A DNA stretch of 64,000 bases from Fasciolopsis buskii (Eukaryota > Platyhelminthes > Trematoda > Plagiorchiida > Fasciolidae). Numbering within the stretch: the first letter of the stretch is position 1; each line of letters starts with the position of its first letter. Where the stretch lies: contig LUCM01001779.1 of NCBI GenBank assembly GCA_008360955.1, positions 6,093 to 70,092 of the forward strand. The letters are read 5' to 3'. The notes beneath the pieces were generated by a model that did no database searches, was not told the DNA's origin, and saw only the letters and a program-made list of their open reading frames with translations. Shown in pieces: positions 41,501-53,500 of this stretch. Position numbers and translations under genes: made by a program.

Positions 41501-44500
41501 TCAAGGCAAAACAAATGATTAGTTCTTTATACAGAAAAATGCTGACAGAAAATGAGCATTCATACAACAAATCGTGCACAGTGAACATTCACCTGTTTAT
41601 TTCCGTCTTTTTAGGAGGATGGTATTGTTTCGATGATGACAGTTGTCGATTACGGGAATCCAGCACGTTTTCTCTGTTTTCGTCCGCAACGTGGCCTGCA
41701 AATCGTGCTTGTAAGTTGAGCAGTTGTCAGTCTTCATTTGTATTGATGGCGAAGATTAGGATGACTGTAATTTTGTTTCTTTGTAGTGACCGGTCTCAAA
41801 GAGATGTCCATGCGTCCTTATTTATGATACAGCTGCCACTGTAGAGTTTATTCCATAGTTTGATTTCAAATTTGCGATCGTCCTACAGTTCTGTTGTACT
41901 GCGAATAAATAAATGCGCTGAATTGACGCGAGAGTAGATCTTATTTGCTTTCCGATGTTTGGTGGGTTTTCTCACATCCCAAATCATGGGTGACCAAGAA
42001 GGGTGAAGAGCAAGATGAAACATTGCTCATGTATTCGCAAATGAAGCTGTCGGTTGATAGGTATGCTGTTCGAAATTATTCTCTACTTATCAATGTTCAA
42101 AACTTACATTTTGCAATGCATGGTATTTGACATGGGACCAGGTGGCCTCGGTTTGCAACGGAGATTACGTAATACTACTTGCTAAAATCCGAATTCGTGA
42201 CCGACAATAAACCCTGAAAGTGAGAGTAAACAGCAACGGGCGATTTTGTCCCATTGTCAGCATACAACCTACTGCGGACGTCGAAATCCGTAATCCAGCC
42301 TTTTGTATGTTACGTTGCGTTGCACATGACACGGTAAGAGGTTCTAGGATTAGAGTAGTTATATTGCACGTGTGATCATACTGACGGTATGTCGAAATGC
42401 TTTTAGTAAGTTTGCGCCTGCGGTCCTTAAAATTCTTTCTTTTGAACTGAAAGTTATTCATGATAGCCAAGGCTTTTTGGTAATACCACTGAACGAGGAT
42501 TATGCAGAGGCACACCAAGTAATTCACAATAACTATTCCAAACAAACACGGAAACTGAAATCAATTTTGTTAGTGGGATTTAACTTTATGACTACTTCCG
42601 AAACAGAAATTTGATGGGATTCATAATCTGCCTTAATAGGTAAATAGAAAATTTTTGACTTGACCAGGACATAAGACATTTAGTCTAGACAAATTCTAGT
42701 GACCATATATTCATTGGACAAAATACCGGTTTCCTCTTTCCACGGAAATTTCCACTTAGTTTTCAAACGAGGTCTTTAATAAAAATGCAGTTTGGCAATC
42801 TAGGATGGTTCCTTCGGTACAGGAATGTGTAGTTTCCAAAAGCACAGCACTGCCCGTACGTGTAACAATCATCTAGCACTTCATCTATGATGAACAATCT
42901 TTCGCAAGTCAGTATTTTTCCCACTCATTTGTGTCAAATGATTAACTGTCTGGAGGAGGCTTACTTGCGGCAAACAAATCATTTACGGACAACAGTGCAC
43001 CTTATTTCCAGTGACTGTTCGCGTCTGACAAACACATCGTTTGGACCGCAGGTTTTGTGCAATAGCTTCGGACTGGTGCCGGTAATGACTGTTTTTCATA
43101 CTTGCTCATTTCGGTTTTCACACTTGATATTCCAAGGTCACGGATGCCTTCAGCTCTTTTTGTAATCGCTTTCTTTGTTTGCAGTCGATGGCATTTTGTC
43201 GCCATACGAGAATACCAATCCGTTGTATCACAACTATCACAATGTGTAAGTGGCCGTTTTGCTCGCAACTAACATTCACAACCATAGATTCATACCATAT
43301 TGTTCAAGTGACCTGTGGACGGGCAAGCAACCCGGCCAGAGCGGTGGTAAGTGAATATATATCACTGCAATACTGTGTAAGATTTTGTATTCTGTTAAGC
43401 TGTTTTGGAATAAATTAGTAGTGAATTTAAAAAATGTCATAAAACGATGCAGTCCACGAAAAAGCCATTGTCTCCGGGTCCTACAAGGCAACATTCCCTT
43501 ATATCTGCAAGAAGAACGATATATTTTGATTGCCTTAACTGATAACATTTAGATGAGCACAGTACTGGGCTGGCAACAATTTAGCTCGGCTTCTATTAAC
43601 CAGGCGAAGATTGCAAATCTTTTGTGACTAGTGGGTAATAGTATAAAGAAAATGACATTCCCTCTCTGGTTCGAAACACCATTGTGATGGTTTGTGAATT
43701 TTTAGTCAAATTCGACTGTAAAGAAAATGTCCGTCGAGATATTATCACAGTTCTTCAGGCACACCAACCTTCGAAAAAATTTGCAGTCCACTCTTTGTGT
43801 ATTTGTGAGTTATGCACCAAAATAGCATTGCGTGAATCGGGCATGTGAAAGTATGCACATACTTCTGGCTGGTTGAAGAAGTTAAGTATTTTAGGCTAGC
43901 GAGAAATCCGTTCCACGGGTTTCAGAGTGAAACTCCAAGCAAAACTTCTAGATGATAATTCACTTGTTTTTAACTTGTATTTTTTTCTGGTGACGGAATC
44001 TGCAAATATCTATGTGCGTTCGCCGGAAATTACTGACACGAATGGACGTAGCTCACTAATCAACTACTACAGACTCTGCAAAGGCACAAATATATTTTGA
44101 CTAGTGTGCTTTGACAAGTCTCAATGAATTTTAATGACACAAACTCGTATATTTTCAGACTTTTATTTCCACGGGTCGCGGATTTTACAAGCGGTAGTCG
44201 ATCAACTGCCCTGGACCAAAACAGTCGAACGAGTTGTGTTTGCCGGTTCAAGGTGACCACAGAGAGTATTTTTCAGGTTATTTCTTATATCCCTTGTTTA
44301 TATCATTTTGTCACTCAATTCTACCCATACATTTACCACCACAATACAAATTCAGTCATTCTGCTAAGCGAAATAAAGCTTATTCGTCATTCTTCCGGGC
44401 TTCTCCGGGAAGGGTGCCGCTTTATAAAACCGATTTATCTGCTGCAGACGGGTTGTGAAATTGCAAGGCAATCTAGCGTGCAATGTGAACTTAAAACAAA

Positions 44501-47500
44501 CATTTCCGAACGAGCTTGGATCATATGGTGGTTGTCATTGTTAACTCTGAGTTGTTTATTCCTCGTCCGGATAGTGGCTTTGGCCAAGACCAGATACGCA
44601 TCACAAATGGCTTGTTTCAGGGATGAAACATCTGGTCATCCCTCGTTTTGACATGATTCCTAGTGGAATTCATCACCTGTACCACAACACAGGACTTCTC
44701 AGCATACATACCTTGGTCTCTACATGTACGTATATACATACAATGAAATCACTGTTCAAAACCAGGGCACAATTGCAACTCACGTTTCTTGGGGTTGCTC
44801 ATCAGTGCACTATCCTCGCGTAAAAACTCATGTTCGAAACGGAAAGGATCGAATGACTGTGATTTTAGTGCTAAAATTCATTCTCCTACTGGAATACCCA
44901 TGCGAACCCGGGGTACTTTAAGTTTGATTCCAAAACTTTGAGAAATTATTCACCCCAATCGTACCAGGTGGCAAGTTAATTTTCAAATCATTTTTGTAGT
45001 GGTTCCTGTTTGATAAAATCTTTGAAACTAAACCAGTTTTAGACGATCATGTAAGACTAAGAGAGTAAAACAGAAGCTGAGAAGACGTAAACGGTTAATC
45101 ATCAAGCTTTCTAAACAAGTCACATGTTGTCAAGCATTACTCTCTAAATAAATGGATAATTCGTTCACTAATTTTAGCCTTATTCCCGTCTAGAGGAAAC
45201 ATTAACTGAAACATTAACGTTAACCGAGATCCGGTCTGCGTGTTTACGCGCATGGCGGAGCCCAGTGCACAACCACCTAGTGCACTTTAATGATCGAGGG
45301 TGCACTCCTGTCCAGTCGGGAGAAAACACAGAGTTAAACCATCAGGATTAGATTCAGTAAATTATTTGAAGTAGATAATAGGACAAGGTGTTGATCGATT
45401 CATTCACTGTTTGATTACCACCATAAAACATGAACAAAACAAGCTGTAGTCCGATTTTCTATACCTTTTTATTAATGCCAGCGGTCTAATAAACCAGTAA
45501 TGTAATAATTTAAATAAATAATGGTAATTAAATAATATCGTTAAAATGGAATGCCGACTACCGTTGTAAAAATCCCAAGTCTGGTACAGGCGATGCGTCA
45601 GCTCATTCACATTTACTCGGTAGGCGCGACTTTCAGTTCCGTATTTATTTTTGATTTACAAATTCGGGTTGTATTAGCATTGAATTCATTATAACCAACC
45701 AATTAATAAAAGCCAACAAGCTCCCTGGTTGCTGTTTAGACCGTGAACTTGAAGAATCGACTCAGATCATTTTCTCCAATCAATTTTTGTAAACATTCAC
45801 TAATATACATAACCAGAGACGATCAACATCTTGTGAATTCAGACTGTGAAGTCCTGCTTCTGGGCTGGATTGATTTGACATGTTTTGTAGGTGGGCACCT
45901 GGATGAAGTACACGAACTGCGTCACTTGGCTAGTTGCCAGATGTTCTGAAATTCACCTGGTGCAAATTGCTCTGCTCACCGATCGACTCGTCAATTGAAC
46001 ATTGATTCTATCCATAAATCAATGCTAGTAAGAATACGCAAGTCCGGGGAACAACAGATTTCTTCAGGAGATACGCGGAAATTGGTAATGTTCTTTAATA
46101 GCCGTCACTCGCTAATCGATTAGTCAGTTGACTGACTTTATCCCTCGATATCAGCTGACATTCGCATACTACTTTTTCACCCAGCTTATCGGTCCCCTTA
46201 GTCAGTATGATTTCCATGATTTTAACCTGGACTATGGTAATGCATATGACAATTCAACGTCTGCTAATCCTATTTATATGAACAAGTAGTAGTACAGTGG
46301 ATGAGTATCCAGCATAGAGTGACTGGTTTTTGCCAGTCTTCGCTATTTATGGTGTCTGCATGATATCCGATTATCGACCAAGGGTGGAACAAACTAAGAA
46401 TAGTGATGATCACAGAAAGAATAAAGAAAAGGATTATAAACGTCTGAGCACCGGTGCTCTTTTAGTGATAAAATTTTACTAGCTAATACAAAATTAGTCA
46501 TAGGATTCTGGTCCAAGGAGTTCACTCATTAGGAAAGGAACTAAACTTGAAAAGGATATGGGTTTTGGAAAGTGCGTACCTACAGATAAACGTCTCTAAT
46601 ATATACTATTCACTGCACGACTCAATTCAAATTTTTCTGGAGCAATGAACTGTGATAGAATGTAAACCCGATTTCCAAAGGTTTCGCCCAATTTTAGCTG
46701 CGTAAATCTCCTCCATCTTTCTTTATGCCCACGTCTTGGTTATTCACCCTTCAAGAAACACGTGATCACTCTGACCTTGACGAAGTTCCTTTTGTTTCGC
46801 TGCCCTTTTTAATATTTCGATACTATAGTGCTGGCGGAATTGGTGTGCTGATGAATGTGGACCGATTGAGCCGTCGGCTGATTCAACGACTCGGCTACCC
46901 GGTACTGATAAGCGGTATCATTGATTCGGCTTGGTTTATTCACACACCAGCCTATCGAGAGGCCAAGTGCAACAACGTTTTTGAATGCCCTGCCGAGGAA
47001 GGTATACATCGGGGGATGAGGTACATCATTTTTCGTTGTCTTACCACCTGACACTGAAATACTCAACTTCGTAGTCCATTTTCTATTATGCGGCATGTAT
47101 CTTTGCTCTTTACATTTTGAATTTTACAACAAAGCAAGTTATTTTGGATACGGGAATGCGAACTGCTGTGGGGTGAATCGAACTGGAAAATTTCAAGTTC
47201 ACATGTCATGAAGTTGGCAGTCCAGACTTTTTGACCTCCGCAGCAATAAAACGTCAAGAGACATTTGTTCAGTGTAAAACTGACAAGTGTCAAATGATGT
47301 ATGTGCATGTTGCTATTTCAGTAGCGGAGTGGACTTAAATGCTCAGCCTAGCAGTCCAACTCAGTTCACTCCAGCCGACAGCCTGAGAGCTCAACTACAC
47401 GCCCTGATTTAACCGTTTCTAATCCAAATACAAATGAGGCATAATATTAGCCATTGTTAACTGTCAGCTCTGTAAAATTTTATTAGGTCCAGCTTTGACA

Positions 47501-50500
47501 AGGATGAAAACAATAATAACAACGACCTTTTACACAAGAATGTCAAGCCTAAATCCTCCTAGACTACGGACCACCAGCTTTACTAAATACTTCCAATATA
47601 GTGGATGAATAACATTGAAGAGGGACTATCCGTGGGTTAATAAAATAGCGAAAATCTCATTTGTCTTTGGTCAAACTGTAAGAAGTCACTGTTTCTTTGG
47701 CAGTAATCAGATCAGTCGCCCTGCGGCATAGGTTGTAAAAGTGAAATGCATTGTTTGATATAAAACATTTTAAGGATCTTGTGCCATCGAAACCATGGCA
47801 AAAAGAAGTAAAACAGGATAGAAAGCGGGAAGATAAAGAGAGATATGTTTACGACTCACCACGCTTGCCTGCTCATTCAGACTCCTCCTCCACGTTGCCA
47901 ACTGTCGGACAAAGTTTCTGGTTTCTTTGCGAGATTTACATTTCCCGACAGCTCAAACTGAAATATGACACTGAATTAAGGTGTATAATTTTGCAGCTTC
48001 TGATCGATGACATGACCTACGAGACCGGAGAGTGAAACAGGACGCTGGCAAAAATTTGGGACCCGAAGACCGGTGATCAGCTTCTCGATCAATTCAGATC
48101 GTGGACCGAACTTTTTCTAGGTTTAGACCAGCGCCAACGAGCAGAAAAATCGGTTTGTGAACTTCTGCGCATAGAAATTGTCTCGAAGGCAGGAAAGCCG
48201 CTTTATTAAAAGGGTGGATAGGCATGCCAAATGGTAATGCCAACAAGTCACTTTGTATTGTTGTGCAGGATTATCTTCTCCTTGTGAAAGCCTCCACGTC
48301 CTAGATACTGTCGGTTTTCGTCCGCTGCTTCTTATTTGGCTAGTATAACTTCATTTCATTTACGACTAACCAAAAGAACGGTGGTCATTCATCTGAAGAC
48401 TTGTCTGGTGTTGTGCTGGTCCGCTCTTTGCGTATACCGCAAGCCCTGATGAGCATGATAAATAGTATGTTCGAAAGAAGCCAAACACTAGGTTTACAAA
48501 TCTCTTCTTCAAAACCTGCTGTCTACGATCAAGGTGCCTAATATATACGGGGCGCAAGAAACTTAAATTCACGCAGGTATAAGCGACTGTCCATTAGACA
48601 AGCGGTTTATGAGTCGTAGACTCTATCTGTTGACACTTCTGAAGTTTGGTCAGCATGAGTCAAAAAATACGAGATACAATGCGCATGTCACAGTTCAGCC
48701 AGGGGATTCACGACCATCTATTATTGCTTTCCCATCTCGGGTTGAAAGGCACGGATCTGTGAAATTCGACATTCGAAAATCCTGGTAGCTTTCATGGTTT
48801 CGTTTATCCGATTTGCAGGAGTTTGGACTATCGATGGTCTAATCAATGGTGTAACGACGCTGATGCATCCGTGTCGAAACCGTTATTCAGTACTTCTCCA
48901 GGTCAACTCGGGATGTATCCACTCACGGATGTTCCTTTCGACTATAATTTTAGAATTATAACTTGTTTATTTTCCCCGGGGACAAGAGGTGGTTCTGTTT
49001 TCAGTCGTGCAGAGAACCGGTAGTTTTGACCAAGACTATCGTTCCATCGGCATAGAAACGTAGTTGTTGGCTAAGTTTGTGTGAGTGAATATTTTACAGA
49101 TGTGGCAAAATCGTCCTCGGGGTTTAGGATTCGGGCTGTGTATTTGACTTCTACTTCCAGTTTAACAATACAATAAGGTTGTTCGCAGATTCAGAATAAC
49201 GCGTTTGCACAGGTTGTTATACACCGAGAAACAAAGCTTGCATGAGTACACGAGGATGGTGAGTTGTCGTATAACACTTCTATAATGCAAACATCCTGAC
49301 AAACGGTAAAAAGAGGGGGATGCAGAATAAATTTCCGAAGCAGTTTGTCCACTCGAAGGGGCATTGCCACTAATATGGGAAATAGACTTTGGATCCTCAT
49401 CCGCAGCCTAAATGAACAATAAGACTTGAATGACACGGCAATAAAAATGGTGCAAAGCCGCTCATGCCAATAGAAAAAATCCTCGACATGCCTAATGCTT
49501 TTTGGTCGCAAAGTTATCACATTTACTTTCATTCTGACTTGAATTTCACGAAAACCATCTAGAGAATGACGAACAAACCATCTGAAATAATTTCCTTTTC
49601 AAATCGTCGTTTTGTCAAAGAATTTGAAAATGTAGGAAAACGTTTGTTGAACACTCTGATGTTTATCTGATAATTATCTTGTGTTTATTAATTATTCCTT
49701 TTAATACGTATTTTTTGGTGGTTTGTATTTAGCATGTTGTTGGATACTTGAAAGCTTTTGAGTAGAAATCCAATTGTTTTTTCTTATTGGTATTACAAAC
49801 TGGGTCCCTTCGATTTTCTCTCCTAGATTCTGGAAGGCTCGAATTCCAAAACGCTGCCGAAAACAACAGTCAAAAGGAGAAATATGGCGTTGTTACCTGG
49901 CCCCTTTTATGTACGAATATTTAAAAAGTGAGTAAGGCAAGTTTGCTTATTACTAAATGAAATTTCGTTAACGAACAAATGTAAAGCCGAGATTTCAGAG
50001 AACCAGCCTGGGCATTCCTGATTACGAAAATTTTGAGGTTTTTTTCAACAGCCTACGCTAAATAAATTAATCGATGAACATTGTTTTGATGAACTTTCAA
50101 CACAGTGAAACAGAGGAAGTACTTCTCTGAAATCACTGGACACTAATAGGGAATTGTAAAATTCATCGATTTTATCGTGCCTTCCAAATAAACCTCCAAA
50201 TACTTTATGGACGCTTTATTTGCCACTTTAATATGCTTTCGATACTGCTGGGTTTTTGAAAATTATGTGCGGACGGATGGCCTTCCTTTTTCTTCATCCA
50301 AACAAGGAAATAAGAAAACGGGATAGGTTTGCAGCAACAAATGTAATGCATAACCAAATTGGATAATCTTCGTAAAAATACTCGAGATTTAACAACACAA
50401 CGTAAAATAAACGTTTTACTCTAACTTCCATTTGTCGTGACTAATAGTGTTTTGCGAACGAGATTTGTGATGGTACTTCACTAGTTATCAGGATTTAAGC

Positions 50501-53500
50501 ACGGTTAGTATGGCTAAACAAGGATTTCTGTCCATTACATCAGAGCACTTTTTGTCTGTCTTTAGGCAGTCACCACCAGCTTGTTCCATAGCTGTTTGCA
50601 AGCATCTAAGCCCACCGAGTGCAAACACATTCTGAAACTTTAGTGGCTTATTGTCTGTTGTCTTGAGAATAATGCATACTGATGTCCTATCGCTTCTCTT
50701 GATGGATTTTTCTAACATTTTTCTGATATCTGGGAGGTTGTCTGACCTGTGTATATCAGAAAAGATCGCGGTAGCTCCAAAGATGTTAAAAAAATGCCAC
50801 CCCACTGAAAGCACAGTTTTATTGCCCGGGTGAAACACGGTTTGAATAAAAATTTGAGTTATCCCATATCAAACTATAATCACAGTACCGGAAAGAAAGT
50901 GTGCTGCTCCGTACAGTCGCCGTGATATCTCTGTGGCTAAACCTGAGTTCGCGTACCGATCTTTGCGATCCAATGTTGATACGGCAACATTTTGGGTCTT
51001 CTACGTGGCTTCAGACGGTTGGGATGATTCTCTTGTACATTATGGATGTTTTCGATGAACTGAACAGGTTAAAATTACTTGACTTGACCGAAGGTCCCTC
51101 AGACTGCATCTTTTACAAGTTATCCAATCAACGTCTTAGTCAAAAAGCACTAGAATCGAGTTTTGCTCACGTTGGAGTTCACTATTGCCGCATACCCATT
51201 GTCGTAAGTAGGGTTTGAACCCGGATATTCTTTCCTGGAAGGCTTGTGTATAAATACTGTTCGGGTTGATGAAGATTGCGCAGTAACGGCTGTTCAGGCG
51301 TCGAACTCCGCAGTAGTATTATCCTATTTACTATTTAGACTGAAAGTACACCTAAGCTAGCGAAGACTGAATTTTGCCCGTTTTGGAGACCAGGTGCATT
51401 TCACATCTTTTGAGATCCTTTGTTCTGTCCGTTATCTTTTCCGACTGCTTCATTTTCTTGCAAGTAAAGCAACTCCTTATTTCATCATCAAATGCTGCAT
51501 ACAACTTTGCAGATAACGCTGTTTTCTTATTCGAATTCTGTTGATCTGAGATTATCTCGTCAATGGAAGTAGATTAGACAAAACATAATCGACATTCGTT
51601 GAATTATCTGATTTTCAGTAATTTCTGACTCCATGGCATGACACTTTCCTCAATATCTAAAGGATCAGAAGCCCTAGCATAGCTGGTGCAGTACACGCAG
51701 TGCAAATGCTTGGGTTTCGTCCATGCGCAGGTTCGAGTCCCGCGGATGCGGACGAATTTTCCGATTTGGGTCAATTCTAGATATTCCAAAACTTTACAAA
51801 CCAACCTTTCAAATTAGTTTGAATAAATTCTGTCGTCGATGTTCAAATACATCGGAGTTTTACTTTATCGTAACCCTCCTTGATCCAATGGAATAAGGAA
51901 TTATTTGGCAATGGCATAAAGGTGCTATTATTTTGACTCAGGCTGCACATACCCCCGGATCTATCTCACCGACTCATTCTAAGTTGCAGCCGTTTACATT
52001 GTTCCTCACTGGTCACAGGTCTTTCTAGTGTTTTCTCCTGCTTTGTTGATAAATGATTTTCACAGATTTTGAAGTACATAAAACGTCCGAAGATGCAATA
52101 GCGTACTTGGAGTTGTACACTCCAACTCAAGGGTTAATAAACACTTCCTAAGTCCTCTCAAATATCTATCATCTCTCACACGGTATATCTTCAGTCAGGA
52201 CAGGTTGGAGTCTTTTATTGGTTTATTTCATAACTTTTTCTGCCGCATATCACTTATCTGTTGGTTGGTCCTAAAATGTGCTTTTTGAGATAGGTAATCG
52301 CTGAAAAAGAGCTGTTATTTGTTGGGGTGTTACTTTAATTGTATCCACAGATATAGTCTAGAAGGCTGACAGTTCGCAGTATTGGGTGTGCAGGCCAACC
52401 ATGGACTTGATTTGACTGAGATGCGCCACGCGTTGTAGAGTATGCGTGGCTCGACTATGCGCATAGGCGAGACATTCAGGACGAAAAGATCTGTAATCCG
52501 GGGGTCGAATCAATATGGGGTAGAAGTTAGACTGTATTTAACTTCACACACAGTGCACTATGATAAGAACGATATGGAAGAGTGAAAATCATATGCGATT
52601 CGATGGAGAACCTTTGATTGACGACTGCAAAAAAGGCACGCACGATTTCAGGTTGTCACATATTGCTGGGGAACTACTTAGGAAAAATCACAAACGATTG
52701 TTCACGGCTGAAAAACGATAGCAACATTTAGATTACATCATATCATTCGGTTAAGTACTAACAGTCACAAATCGGTCTTTTGCCCTGAAGAAAAAGTACC
52801 ATTTATAATATCCCATAAGCAAAAATCAAATGAATGCTTTTTTGTAAGACTTTCAAGTAACTGACAGTTTTCTTAATCAACGATCTTCATTTATCAGCTC
52901 CAGTCTACATAGTTCAGAGCCTGTTTGACGAAGCGCAAATGCAGATGTCCAAAGTGCCGTTACTTACTGGAGGAACCCACGAGAAATGGGCGTACATCCA
53001 AAGGTTGGGAAAACAAGTTGCCCAGAGTCTAGAAAAGATCAAGTAAGTAGACTTTCAGTCAAAACTTGTGAACCCGATAGAGAGATATTTTCGTTTCGTT
53101 ACACGAGATTAACATATTTCACTCCCAGTGGAGAATTTGCTGGGAGGGAAACAGACTAATTTATATATATATATACATATATATATGTATATATATATAT
53201 ATATGTAAGAAACGATCCCATTCAACCATCTATTCACATTTGACAACGAGTCCTAGTTTGGATCAAAATGTCACGAAAACGTTAAAACTCAGTTTAAGCC
53301 TTCAAACTTCTAAACTTTGGTTACGTATTAGATTGGATCTAATTTATATGGTCAGGACTGAGCATGGAATAATTTTGTGGAACAGTCCATAGAAGAATCA
53401 CAACTACCATTCATTGAAAACGCCTTGACAGCTGAACTAGCCCGATCTAAGAAACGACATTGTCGGAGCCATACGAATGGCTATAGCTGCAAGACGGATG

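Noticed and set aside
44124..44651. 175-codon plus-strand open frame
   Set aside because: It overlaps notum exon 6 in a different frame; only the exon 6 frame has homology and splice sites.
47751..48035. 94-codon frame in notum intron 7 considered as the exon after RGMR
   Set aside because: It has no Notum homology; 49827-49927 supplies the expected RCRK...WRCY segment with matching phase.
52440..52510. tRNA-like stretch ending GGGGGTCGAATC
   Set aside because: The A-box spacing is irregular and it does not match either SINE family.
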